DNA from: an uncultured Oscillibacter sp. | GTDB lineage: Bacteria > Bacillota > Clostridia > Oscillospirales > Oscillospiraceae | Direction of reading: 5' to 3' | Length of the DNA stretch: 64,000 nucleotides | NCBI GenBank assembly: GCA_910576845.1 | Contig: CAJTJA010000002.1 | Location: 1-64,000 of the forward strand | In this document: positions 8,536-16,627 of the stretch, piece after piece | Numbering within the stretch: position 1 is the stretch's first letter | Layout: each line of letters begins with the position of its first letter | Made by a program: the position numbers and the translations under genes | The notes under the pieces: generated by a model | The model's database searches: none | Told to the model about the DNA's origin: nothing | Seen by the model: the letters and a program-made list of their open reading frames with translations, nothing else

Positions 8536-9798
8536 TCAAATCACGCCGAAATGCCGGAAGAGAATTTTTTCCGCCTCGGAACTCCAGAGGCCGCTGTGGG
8601 CATCGCAGCAGTCCGCGAGCCGCTGAAACAGCGGGTCCGTTTTTCCCTTCTCCCGGAAATCTTCGATGGCGGTGAGAGGCATGTCGAACTGGGTATAGGT
8701 CAGCTTTTTTCCGCCCGGAATGCCGGGAAGATTTTTAGTGGTTTCTACAATGGAATCAATGCCGCCCACATGGGTGACCATGACGGCGGGATGAATTTTC
8801 CCCTCGGCAGCCAGGCGGATGGATTCCTTCAGATCGTCTGTGTTGCCGCCGGTGGTGCCCAGGATGTGAGTGGAGGAATAGTGACAGTTGTATAGGTTGA
8901 TGGTTGCGGAAAAGGCTTTGTCCGTGGGGCCGGAAAAGAAATTCATACATCCGTCATAGCCCAGCAGCCGGTCTCCCATCTCCGCCAGGGAATGAATGGA
9001 ATTGTAGACAAAGATGTCGTCATAGCCCTTTCCGCCGGTAAGCTCCATCAGCTCGGTGAATTCATCCCCGCATTCACTGGGGTTGATGTATACCAGCCGA
9101 ATGCCATGAGCGGCAGCGGCTGATTCGGGGATGAGCTGCCGGGCTCTGGCAATTCTCTCGTTGGAGAGGTCTGTCACCACAATCATGGAGGGTTTCTTTT
9201 CCAGAGTCATAGGATACTCGATAGCTCCCAGGCCCATGGGCCCGCAGCCGCCCATAATCAGGATGCTTCCGCCCTCCTTGACGCCCATGATGTGTTCGTG
9301 GTTGTGGCGGCTGGTGTGGTAATTGCCGTAATATCCGCCTACGATGCAGCTCATGGGTTCACCCAAGCTGGCCTCGAAGTAGCTCTCTCCGTCGTAGTGA
9401 AGAAGACAGCCTAATTCCATGACCTCAGGCGGGACGATGCAGTAAGTGCATGCCCCGCCAAAGTATTCATAGGAATAGCCGGGAGAGGCCAGGCTTCCCT
9501 TGTAGTTCAGGGCGGGCTGCTGGGCGAACTTCTCGCCGGGAGTAAATTCGCCCAGCCATTTTTTCCCTACCTTGACGATGTCGCCGGCAAACTCATGGCC
9601 GATGATGATGGGGTGTGTGTCCACGTTTTCGGGACAGCGTTTGTGAGCCTTACCCTGTATCAGCAGCTTATAGGTGGACATGCAGATACTGTCGCTCATA
9701 ACCCGGACCAGAATTTCATCATCCCGGATATCCGGCAGGTCGAACTCCTCCAGGCGGATGTCGTTGGCGCCGTAAAGACGCACACCCTTTGACCGCAT
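8536..9798 (-). CDS. Zinc-type alcohol dehydrogenase, L-sorbose-1-phosphate-reductase-like
   Basis: A 420-residue medium-chain dehydrogenase/reductase. The N-terminal catalytic domain holds IIIGHEFAGDIVKVG near residue 65 and the nucleotide-binding domain MGGCGPMGLGA near 185. Its length and the HEHIMGVKEGG region before the Rossmann fold resemble SorE-type L-sorbose-1-phosphate reductases, which reduce sorbose 1-phosphate to glucitol 6-phosphate. It starts four bases after the PTS gene mtlA ends, so it is the last gene of the deoR-fruK-mtlA-dehydrogenase operon and likely handles a phosphorylated sugar or polyol delivered by that PTS. Exact substrate uncertain. Confidence 0.8.
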   Translation of the reverse strand: MRSKGVRLYGANDIRLEEFDLPDIRDDEILVRVMSDSICMSTYKLLIQGKAHKRCPENVDTHPIIIGHEFAGDIVKVGKKWLGEFTPGEKFAQQPALNYKGSLASPGYSYEYFGGACTYCIVPPEVMELGCLLHYDGESYFEASLGEPMSCIVGGYYGNYHTSRHNHEHIMGVKEGGSILIMGGCGPMGLGAIEYPMTLEKKPSMIVVTDLSNERIARARQLIPESAAAAHGIRLVYINPSECGDEFTELMELTGGKGYDDIFVYNSIHSLAEMGDRLLGYDGCMNFFSGPTDKAFSATINLYNCHYSSTHILGTTGGNTDDLKESIRLAAEGKIHPAVMVTHVGGIDSIVETTKNLPGIPGGKKLTYTQFDMPLTAIEDFREKGKTDPLFQRLADCCDAHSGLWSSEAEKILFRHFGVI

Positions 9799-9802
9799 GG
9801 AC

Positions 9803-11680
9803 TTACTCCAGGCCGTTCAGCAGCTTGTAAAGCCGGTCCACACTGGCGTTGTCCACCAGGGCGTCGGTGTCCTCTTCGGTTTCGGCGACCTCGACAATTT
9901 TGCCCAGGATGCCCAGGTGGTCTTCTCCGGTGGAGGCGATACCCACCACGAGGCGGACGGTCTCATCGCCCCACTCGATGCCCTCGGGGTAAGTCATGAC
10001 GATCAGGCCGGTTTTCTTGATGGCTTTCCGGGATTCCTCTGTGCCGTGGGGAATTGCCACATGGCTGCCGATGGCCACAGAGAAGCTGGCTTCCCGGTCC
10101 AGCATGCCTTGAATATAGGCCTCTTCCACATAGCCGCTTTCCACCATCAATTTGCCGGCGGCTTTGATGGCCTCCTCAGGGCTGACGGGCTTGCAGTTCA
10201 GGATGATGTTCTTTTTCTCCAGCAGAATGGGCTGCTCCGCAGCGGGCTTTTCCTCTGCGGGGGCGGCGGCAGGCGTGGGAGCCCCGCCCTTCCGGGCCTC
10301 CAGCAGCTCCTTCACCAGCACGTCGTATTCCGGCGCACCCATGAAGTTCTTGATGGGAATGATGCGGGCCTGAGGCGCACGCCCCGCCGCCCGGCCGGAC
10401 AGCTCGTGGTGGGTGACAACGATCTGGCAGTCGCCGGGGATTTCGCCTACAGGGAAGTGAATGACTTCGATATCGGTGATGCCTGCGTCCTTGAGCTTGT
10501 TGCGGACCATGGTGGCCCCCATGGCGGAGGAACCCATGCCCGCGTCACAGGCGAAAACGATCTTCCGCACATCCTTGGCGTTGACAGAGGCGCCGGAGGC
10601 GGCGGGAGCGGCCTGGCCCTTGGATGCGGCCTTGGAGGCGGCCACCTGAGCCTGGGCTTCTTCCAGGCTGGCGTCCTTACCAAAGAATTTCAGCAGGAAG
10701 GCGGAAATCAGGAAGCTGACCACGGCGGCAACGGCGATACCCGCAATGTTGGCGAAATAGCCGCCCTTGGGGGTCATGAGCATTTCTGCGATGATGCTGC
10801 CGGGGGAGGCCGCAGCCGCCAGGCCGCCGCCCAGGGCGGAGAGGGTGAAGATGCCCACGACGTTGCCGATCATGGGTCCCAGGATGACAATGGGATTCAT
10901 GAGGACATAGGGGAAGTAAATCTCATGGATGCCGCCCACGAACTGGATGACGGCGGCGGCTCCGGCGGAGGAGCGGGTCTCGCCCTTGCCCGCCACGCAG
11001 TAGGCCAGCAGGAGGCCAAGGCCCGGGCCGGGGTTGGACTCAATCATGAAGAGGATGGACTTGCCCATTTCCATGGCCTGTTCCGTGCCGATGGGGGTGA
11101 AGACGCCGTGGTTGATGGCGTTGTTCAGGAAGAGCACCTTGGCGGGCTCCACCAGAACGGCAGTGAGGGGCAGGAGGCTGTGACTGACCAGGAACTCCAC
11201 GCCTGTGCCCAGCCAGTCGGTGAGGGTCACGCAGACGGGGGCGATGACATAGATGGATAAGATGGCCAGGATCGCGCCAATGATGCCAACGGAGAAGTTG
11301 TTGACCACCATCTCAAAGCCTGCGGGAATGCGGCCCTCCATGGCCTTGTCGAACTTCTTGATGCACCAGCCGCCCAAGGGGCCGCAGATCATAGCTCCGA
11401 TGAACATGGTGCTTTCCGTGGCGGCTATGGCGCCCAGGGTTGCCAGGGCGCCGGTAACCGCGCCCTTCTGACCGCCTACGGCCTTGCCGCCGGTGTAGCC
11501 GATCAAAATGGGAAGCAGGAACCGGAGCATGGGTCCCACCATGCCGTTGATGGTCTCGTTGGGGAACCAGCCGTCCGGGATAAACAGGGCGGCGATCAGG
11601 CCCCAGGCGATGAAGGCTCCAATGTTGGGCATGACCATGCCGCTGAGGAACCGTCCAAATTTTTGAACGCGCTCTTTCAT
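9803..11680 (-). CDS. mtlA: PTS mannitol-type transporter, EIICBA fusion
   Basis: A 625-residue phosphotransferase permease that imports and phosphorylates a hexitol, by homology mannitol. The membrane EIIC domain covers residues 1 to about 345. An Ala-rich linker follows, then EIIB (KIVFACDAGMGSSAMGA, phosphorylated Cys), a second Ala/Pro-rich linker, and EIIA (SHVAIPHGTEESRKAI, phosphorylated His) to the end. All three domains are intact, as in E. coli MtlA. The ATG follows AGAAAGGACG. It lies 181 bases after fruK, and that gap shows no gene and no clear promoter. The partner mtlD is elsewhere in the window, while its operon mates are FruK and a SorE-like reductase, so the true substrate may not be mannitol. 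Confidence 0.9.
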   Translation of the reverse strand: MKERVQKFGRFLSGMVMPNIGAFIAWGLIAALFIPDGWFPNETINGMVGPMLRFLLPILIGYTGGKAVGGQKGAVTGALATLGAIAATESTMFIGAMICGPLGGWCIKKFDKAMEGRIPAGFEMVVNNFSVGIIGAILAILSIYVIAPVCVTLTDWLGTGVEFLVSHSLLPLTAVLVEPAKVLFLNNAINHGVFTPIGTEQAMEMGKSILFMIESNPGPGLGLLLAYCVAGKGETRSSAGAAAVIQFVGGIHEIYFPYVLMNPIVILGPMIGNVVGIFTLSALGGGLAAAASPGSIIAEMLMTPKGGYFANIAGIAVAAVVSFLISAFLLKFFGKDASLEEAQAQVAASKAASKGQAAPAASGASVNAKDVRKIVFACDAGMGSSAMGATMVRNKLKDAGITDIEVIHFPVGEIPGDCQIVVTHHELSGRAAGRAPQARIIPIKNFMGAPEYDVLVKELLEARKGGAPTPAAAPAEEKPAAEQPILLEKKNIILNCKPVSPEEAIKAAGKLMVESGYVEEAYIQGMLDREASFSVAIGSHVAIPHGTEESRKAIKKTGLIVMTYPEGIEWGDETVRLVVGIASTGEDHLGILGKIVEVAETEEDTDALVDNASVDRLYKLLNGLE

Positions 11681-11861
11681 AGATAAACGTCCTTTCTGTT
11701 GATATGTTAAGGGTCAGGAAGCAAGCTTATCACTTCCCGGCTAAGGAAAACGATAGAAAATAGGAGGGCGGAATATTTTTGGTCACAAAAATCTTGCTGC
11801 GTGAGGGAGGTGCGGAAACCTTATGCGTCATAGCCGCCGAGAGCTTCTATTTCTACATTTT

Positions 11862-12776
11862 TTATGAAAATGCATGGAGAAGGGCTCGAATTTCCTCCCC
11901 CGTGGCCAGGCTGTCGGAAAAGGCGGTGGCGGAGCCGGCGGCGGCTCCCATGCGGTGGGCGGCGGCATAGTCCCGGCTCTCCAGCCATCCGGCCAGGAAC
12001 CCGGCCACCATGGAATCCCCTGCGCCTACGGTGTGGCGGACGCTCCCCGGAGGCACTCCCAGGCGGCGGCATACGCCGTTTTCGTCCAGCAGCAAAGACC
12101 CTTCTCCGGCCATGGAAACCAGGACGTTCCGTGCCCCTTGGCTTTGCAGGTTCCGGGCAAAGAAATGAATCTCTCCTTCCGTGAGGGAATCCTTTCCGAA
12201 GAGGTCTCCCAATTCGGCGCTGTTGGGCTTGATGAGAAAAGGCCGGTAGGGGAGAACTCCCCGCAGCAGGTCTTTGGCGGCATCCACCACCGTCAGAACA
12301 CCCCGGCCCTCCACACGGGATAGGATATTTTGGTAGGTATCCCCGGAAAGCCCCATAGGCAGAGACCCGGCCAGGACCAGCACATCGCCGGTTTCCAGGC
12401 GGTCCAGCTTTTGAAGCAGGGCTTCCAGGGCTTGGGCGGGAATGGCAGGGCCCTGGCTGTTGATCTCCGTTTCGCCGCCTCCGTCTCCAGAGGAAATTTT
12501 GACGTTGACACGGGTTAGACCCTCTGCCAGGTGAACAAAATCGGTTTGGATACCGGCGGCTTTTAAGCCATCCTCCAGGGCCTTGCCGGTGAAGCCCGCC
12601 ACGAAGCCCAGGGCCGCCGTTTCCACATCCAGACTGTGGAGAACGGTGGAGACATTGACGCCCTTGCCGCCGAAGTGCATGTTTTCATGCTTGGTACGGT
12701 TCAGACTGCCTGGAAGAAAACCGTCCACAAGAACCTCATAATCCAGAGCGGGATTCAGCGTCACCGTATAAACCAC
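11862..12776 (-). CDS. fruK: 1-phosphofructokinase (PfkB family)
   Basis: A 304-residue PfkB-family kinase that phosphorylates fructose 1-phosphate to fructose 1,6-bisphosphate. FruK hallmarks are TLNPALDYE at the N-terminus, HFGGKGVNVS near residue 40, LAGSLPMG, IKPNSAELGDLFG and the C-terminal GAGDSMVAGFLAG with the catalytic Asp. The start taken is GTG, seven bases after GGGAGGTG, which overlaps the end of the upstream regulator gene; an earlier in-frame ATG at 12857 lies inside that gene. Tagatose-6-phosphate kinase is the main alternative in this family, and the PTS neighbour supports a sugar-phosphate substrate. Confidence 0.9.
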   Translation of the reverse strand: MVYTVTLNPALDYEVLVDGFLPGSLNRTKHENMHFGGKGVNVSTVLHSLDVETAALGFVAGFTGKALEDGLKAAGIQTDFVHLAEGLTRVNVKISSGDGGGETEINSQGPAIPAQALEALLQKLDRLETGDVLVLAGSLPMGLSGDTYQNILSRVEGRGVLTVVDAAKDLLRGVLPYRPFLIKPNSAELGDLFGKDSLTEGEIHFFARNLQSQGARNVLVSMAGEGSLLLDENGVCRRLGVPPGSVRHTVGAGDSMVAGFLAGWLESRDYAAAHRMGAAAGSATAFSDSLATGEEIRALLHAFS

Positions 12777-12780
12777 GGGC

Positions 12781-13524
12781 TCACACCTCCCTGATATCCG
12801 TATAGTTTCGGTACTGCGGGTCCGGCAGACGGTCTGTAATGACACAGGCGGCCTCAATGGGGAACATGACCGCCGCCGTCACCTGGCCGAATTTGCTGGA
12901 ATCTGCCAGCACATAGACAGATTGGGCCCGGTTCGCCGCCAGGGCTTTTACCGCCGCCTCTTCCGGGTCCGGGGTTGTGAAGCCCTGAGTGATGGTGATG
13001 CCGTTGACACCCAGAAATGCCTTGGTAAAGTTGTAGCGCTGCAGGGCCGTTAGAGTCTCCGCACCGATCAGAGCCATGGTGCCGGCCTTCAAAGTTCCTC
13101 CCAGCACACAGGTTCGAAGGTTTCGCTCCATCAGGCGGCAGGCACACTCAATGCTGTTGGTCAAAAACAGGGCTTTGGAAGCTGGCAGATGTTCTGCCAT
13201 TCTGAGAATCGTGGTTCCCGCGTCCAGGAAAACCACATCGTCATCCCCGACGAGCCCGGCGGCGTATTGGGCGGCGCGGTCCTTCTCCTGTGTGAAGAGA
13301 CCTCGCTTTGTCGCCATGTCCAGCTCCTCACTGTGGAATTCACCGCCGGTCAGCACAGCGCCGCCGTGGACCTTATTCAGCTTTCCCTGCTTTGCCAGTG
13401 TGTTGAGATCCCGCCGGATAGTAGCTTCAGAAGCGCCTGTCACCTGACAGAGGTCTGTCACCGTGGCGGCCCTGCGTTGAGCCAGTTCCTTCAGGATGCG
13501 CTCCGCGCGTTGTTCGGCCAGCAT
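12781..13524 (-). CDS. DeoR/GlpR-family transcriptional regulator of the PTS operon
   Basis: A 247-residue regulator. The N-terminal helix-turn-helix (RRAATVTDLCQVTGASEATIR, with the DeoR signature RRDLNTLAKQGKLNKVHGGAV) occupies residues 18-60. The rest is the DeoRC sugar-phosphate sensor, with DAGTTILRMAEHL, TNSIE and GVNGIT motifs. It is the first gene of the operon with fruK and mtlA, as with FruR in lactococci, so fructose 1-phosphate or a related ester is a likely effector (inference). It probably controls its own promoter, which contains a 10-base-period direct repeat. The ATG follows GAGGGGGTG. Confidence 0.88.
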   Translation of the reverse strand: MLAEQRAERILKELAQRRAATVTDLCQVTGASEATIRRDLNTLAKQGKLNKVHGGAVLTGGEFHSEELDMATKRGLFTQEKDRAAQYAAGLVGDDDVVFLDAGTTILRMAEHLPASKALFLTNSIECACRLMERNLRTCVLGGTLKAGTMALIGAETLTALQRYNFTKAFLGVNGITITQGFTTPDPEEAAVKALAANRAQSVYVLADSSKFGQVTAAVMFPIEAACVITDRLPDPQYRNYTDIREV

Positions 13525-13576
13525 AGTTCACCCCCTCTCTTTGACTGAAAATGGCTAAACTTGAATTTCTTTCTTT

Positions 13577-13605
13577 ATAATAATGCCAATATCAATCAAA
13601 GTCAA
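13577..13605 (-). promoter_or_regulatory. Promoter of the deoR-fruK-mtlA operon
   Basis: Minus strand TTGACT, 17 bases, TATTAT, about 50 bases upstream of the regulator start. Two of the three TCAAT-type operator repeats overlap it, fitting autorepression. Confidence 0.82.
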
Positions 13606-13616
13606 TATTTTTCAAT
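13592..13616 (-). promoter_or_regulatory. Probable DeoR-family operator: three ATTGA direct repeats, 10-bp period
   Basis: On the coding (minus) strand ATTGA occurs at exactly 10-base spacing three times (TCAAT on the plus strand at 13592, 13602 and 13612). The repeats span from upstream of the -35 box into the promoter spacer. DeoR-type regulators often bind direct repeats spaced by one helical turn. Confidence 0.65.
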
Positions 13617-13722
13617 CATCACATGGCGCAAAAATCGAGAATAAAATTTGTGCAGTATTACAAAGAACATGATGGGCCGGCAGTTTGTTTCCGCACCAGA
13701 GTCTGCTCTAAAACCAGTCCTG

Positions 13723-13759
13723 AAAAATGGGAGTGACGCCGGCTGGACCGCGTCACTCC
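13723..13759 (-). terminator. Terminator of the purine permease gene
   Basis: GGAGTGACGC and GCGTCACTCC form a perfect 10-pair stem, followed on the minus strand by CCATTTTT. It lies just after the permease stop. Confidence 0.85.
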
Positions 13760-13787
13760 GCTGCTGAATGGAAAGGGCGCCGGTTTT

Positions 13788-15143
13788 TCAGTCCTCCGTG
13801 CCAACCTTCTTAATATCCATGTCCTTGGGCAGTACCAGGCTCAAAATGATGGAGACCACAAAAACCACAGCTACTACATTGGAGGAAAAAACAGATTGAA
13901 TAGTGTCGGGGAAAACGTTCCAGATATCAGCTTCGCTGGTGGCGGTAAAGCCGATGCCGATTGCCAGAGATAAAGACGCGATGGTCACATTTCTCTGGGA
14001 AAAGCCGCAGTTGGCAATCATCTGCATCCCGGAAATAACAATGGAACCAAACATCATGATGGTGCAGCCGCCTAAGACCGATTCAGGAAGAGAGGCGAAG
14101 AAGTTGCCCACCGGCGGCAGAAGACCCGACAACAGCATGCACGCCGCGCCGGTCATGATGGTAAAGCGGTTCACTACTTTGGTCATGGCCACAAGACCCA
14201 CATTCTGAGAGAAAGAGGTCACAGGGGGACAGCCAAAGAGAGCGGCGATTGTGGAGGCGTAACCGTCGCAGGCGAGAGAACCGGAAATTTCCTCGCTGGT
14301 GATGTCACGGTTCAGACCGCCGGAGACAAGGGCTGAAGTGTCTCCGATGGTCTCCGCTGCGGATACCAAAAAGATGATGCAGGCAGAGGCGATGGCGCCG
14401 GGATGAAATTCCGGCATGTAGGGCAGAAAATGGGGCAGGGCGACAAGCCCGCCGGACATCAGCGCTCCCAGGTCTACCTTACCCATAAAAATGGCGGTTA
14501 TGTAGCCCACGATTAAGCCTGCCAGAACGCTGAGCTGTTTGAGATAGCCCTTTGCCAGCGTGTTCCAGAGCAGGCAGGCCGCCAGGGTAATGACGCCCAG
14601 AAGCAGATTTTGGACGGAGCCGTAATCCTCGGCGTAGCCGCCGCCAAAACTCCGGGTACCCACGGTAAAGAGGGAAAAACCGATAGCGGTTACCACCGAA
14701 GCCGCTACAATGGGCGTGATGATTTTCCGCCAGTATTTTGCCAGCAGGCCGAGAGTGCCCTCCATAATGCCTCCCACGATGACCGCGCCGATCAAAGACG
14801 GATAGCCGTAATTGGCGGCAATAGAACTGAGCACCGCTACAAAGGTGAAGCTGACGCCCATAACCACCGGCAGCCGGGAGCCGATTTTCCAAACGGGATA
14901 TAGTTGGATCAAGGTGGCAATACCCGCCACGAACATGGCGTTTTGGAGGAGGATGGCTACCTCAGCCTGGCTCAGGGCCGGCTGGGCGGAGGCGGCAATC
15001 AAAGTGATCGGCGCCAGGTTGGAAACGAACATGGCCAGAATATGCTGGAGGCCGAAGGGAATCGCTTTTCCCAGGGGAACCCGTCCGTCTAGTTGATAGA
15101 TGTTGCGGATGCTGCAATCCGGAGCCTGCTGTGTTTTGTTCAT
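13788..15143 (-). CDS. NCS2-family nucleobase permease (uracil/xanthine/urate type)
   Basis: A 451-residue membrane protein with about a dozen hydrophobic segments, belonging to the NCS2/NAT family of proton- or sodium-coupled purine and pyrimidine base importers. The start region GLQHILAMFVSNLAPITLIA and the NAT signature region QNVGLVAMTKVVNRF near residue 310 are visible. The ATG at 15143 follows AGAAAGGAAAC; the longer reading frame to 15245 crosses a basic, gene-unlike stretch. The promoter carries an exact palindrome core also present at the xanthine dehydrogenase gene at 54.6 kb, so a purine substrate such as xanthine, urate or hypoxanthine is favoured (inference). No purine riboswitch was seen. 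Confidence 0.88.
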   Translation of the reverse strand: MNKTQQAPDCSIRNIYQLDGRVPLGKAIPFGLQHILAMFVSNLAPITLIAASAQPALSQAEVAILLQNAMFVAGIATLIQLYPVWKIGSRLPVVMGVSFTFVAVLSSIAANYGYPSLIGAVIVGGIMEGTLGLLAKYWRKIITPIVAASVVTAIGFSLFTVGTRSFGGGYAEDYGSVQNLLLGVITLAACLLWNTLAKGYLKQLSVLAGLIVGYITAIFMGKVDLGALMSGGLVALPHFLPYMPEFHPGAIASACIIFLVSAAETIGDTSALVSGGLNRDITSEEISGSLACDGYASTIAALFGCPPVTSFSQNVGLVAMTKVVNRFTIMTGAACMLLSGLLPPVGNFFASLPESVLGGCTIMMFGSIVISGMQMIANCGFSQRNVTIASLSLAIGIGFTATSEADIWNVFPDTIQSVFSSNVVAVVFVVSIILSLVLPKDMDIKKVGTED

Positions 15144-15256
15144 AGACTTAAGTTTCCTTTCTCCAAGTTCTTTGGGTGTCCGGCGGCGTTTTACGCCTGT
15201 GCGGAAGCGGAACCGTTTTCCTCTCTTTACAAGTAGTGCCTGCAAGATTGATTTTT

Positions 15257-15286
15257 ATTATATCCACAAAGGTCAACCTTTGTCAA
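15257..15286 (-). promoter_or_regulatory. Permease promoter with palindromic operator in its spacer
   Basis: Minus strand TTGACA, 18 bases, TATAAT. The sequence ACAAAGGT-TG-ACCTTTGT (15266-15283) fills the spacer and overlaps the -35 box: two perfect 8-base arms around a TG centre. The 14-base core AAAGGTTGACCTTT recurs in the same orientation relative to the gene at 54580-54593. A repressor bound here would block RNA polymerase. Confidence 0.85.
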
Positions 15287-15342
15287 ATATAATTTTTGTG
15301 GTTTTCATAAAATTTTGTTTTCTTAGCATGAAACATTGGGAT

Positions 15343-15371
15343 AAAAATTCCGCCGCGAAAAGCGGCGGAAT
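15343..15371 (-). terminator. Terminator of the GNAT gene
   Basis: ATTCCGCCGC pairs with GCGGCGGAAT around a five-base loop, followed on the minus strand by TTTTTA. It lies about 155 bases beyond the GNAT stop and upstream of the permease promoter. Confidence 0.85.
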
Positions 15372-15526
15372 GGAAACAGCTATGAAAAACAGTTCTGGAT
15401 ATGTAGCTTAAAAAATAACGCTGTGTACCGGAAGCTCGCATGTTCACTGAGAGATGATATCCAGCTGTAAAAGTCCGTCGTATGGAGCACACTGCCGCAG
15501 GCCGTGAAACAGAGCCCTGCCGTTTT

Positions 15527-16204
15527 TCAGCCGATCCAGCGGAGAATCCGGCTGTCAAAGGTCAACCCAAGCTTTTTTTGCAGGGCTTCGGAGGCGGTAT
15601 TGCCGATGCGCACATGGGCATAAGGCAGGAACCCTCGCTCCAACTGCCGGCGGATTAAGGCAGCTTCCAGCGCCTCCGCCAATCCCCGGCGGCGAAAACG
15701 GGGGAGGACTTCCAGCAGTCCCATGGATCCTTCTTCGTGGATGCCAATAAACCCCGCCAATTGTCCGTCAATTGCAGCGCCCAGCATCCCCTCGCCGATG
15801 CGGCCCCGGATGTGAGATTCAATCGCACCGGGATGATGGTAGTTTTCCAGCACGAAATCCAGATCCTCTAAGGTTAAGAGGCGGAGTACGGCACCTGAAT
15901 GGTCCGCCTGGGGAGGGGTCTTTTTTAAGTAAACAGCTTGGGTGCACTCCATAATCTCCAGTTTGGGGTCCTTCGCCGCCAGCCGTTTCGCCAGGGCTTC
16001 GTCTTCCACCAGTACCAGCCTGCTGTCCTCCATCTCTGGTGAGAAGGCGGTCCCTCCTGCATAGCAGATGCCGGTTTCGTCGCTTTTTAAAATCAGGCCG
16101 TCCTCCCCGGTATAGCAGACCCGGGCGCCCCTCCGGAAAAAATCCAACAGATAACCATAGCCTGCTGGGTCTCGGGAGACCCAATTCAAAACCGCTTGTT
16201 CCAT
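15527..16204 (-). CDS. GNAT family N-acetyltransferase
   Basis: A 225-residue protein with a GNAT domain in its C-terminal half. The segment LEVLPRFRRRGLAEALEAAL near residue 165 is the acetyl-CoA pyrophosphate loop (R/Q-x-x-G-x-G/A pattern), followed by NTASEALQKKLGLTFDSRI, the usual last strand-helix pair. The N-terminal 100 residues resemble the companion fold of two-domain GNATs and give no substrate. The ATG lies after TGGAGGATTATT. It is a single-gene unit with its own terminator at 15343. Confidence 0.8.
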   Translation of the reverse strand: MEQAVLNWVSRDPAGYGYLLDFFRRGARVCYTGEDGLILKSDETGICYAGGTAFSPEMEDSRLVLVEDEALAKRLAAKDPKLEIMECTQAVYLKKTPPQADHSGAVLRLLTLEDLDFVLENYHHPGAIESHIRGRIGEGMLGAAIDGQLAGFIGIHEEGSMGLLEVLPRFRRRGLAEALEAALIRRQLERGFLPYAHVRIGNTASEALQKKLGLTFDSRILRWIG

Positions 16205-16315
16205 AATAATCCTCCATTTTTGGGTTCTGCCGGTTCCGGTTTGGGCTTATGTCCGGGAGGGCAGCCTGCTTCTGTGCTTTCAACATAGCATATCCTTCAC
16301 CGTCTGTCCAGCTCT

Positions 16316-16447
16316 TCAAAAGAGCCGAATGGGGCTTTGGCGGCTTTCGGAAAGATGTGTGTTTGGCCTTATGTGAACAGGCCCTAAAACGCCAACCATC
16401 GGATGCTTATCCTTAGACGCTTTGTTATCGCGTTTTTTCTGTGACAT
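16316..16447 (-). pseudogene. Start of a small gene cut by an inverted-repeat element
   Basis: An ATG with a strong upstream AAAGGAG opens a basic 21-residue N-terminus (SQKKRDNKASKDKHP after Met), which runs straight into the family-B element end at 16386. It then reads GPVHIRPN from the element and stops at 16316. The ribosome site suggests a real former gene, but what it encoded is not recognisable. Confidence 0.4.
16348..16386 (-). repeat. Single end of family-B MITE-like element
   Basis: The inverted-repeat end CTTATGTGAACAGGCCCTA and about 20 adjacent bases are identical to the left end of the complete element at 25882-26046. No second end was found nearby, so this is a solo or decayed copy. 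Confidence 0.8.
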
Positions 16448-16588
16448 GGTTTTTGCTCCTTTCCGGAAACGGAAAGAGTTTTAATATGCCGCAGATATGA
16501 TACCTCATACAAGACCCGGTTTTATTGCCTTTTTCGATAAATTATGTCCAATTTTGGCTTGCGCAACAATTTCCGTGAACAAAAGCAA

Positions 16589-16627
16589 AACGCCCGGTTT
16601 AAGTTTTTTTCACCCTCAAACCGGGCG
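16589..16627 (-). terminator. Intrinsic terminator downstream of the surface-protein gene
   Basis: CGCCCGGTTT and AAACCGGGCG form a 10-pair stem, followed on the minus strand by TTTTGCTTTTG. It is the first strong stop about 420 bases after the surface-protein stop codon. Confidence 0.75.

Noticed and set aside
9797..11260. A 487-residue plus-strand reading frame opposite mtlA
   Set aside because: It is the antisense shadow of a clear EIICBA gene, is Gly/His/Asp-rich as expected for such shadows, and has no ribosome site.
15144..15520. Purine riboswitch before the nucleobase permease
   Set aside because: The conserved three-way-junction sequences of purine riboswitches were not seen; a promoter palindrome gives the regulatory signal instead.
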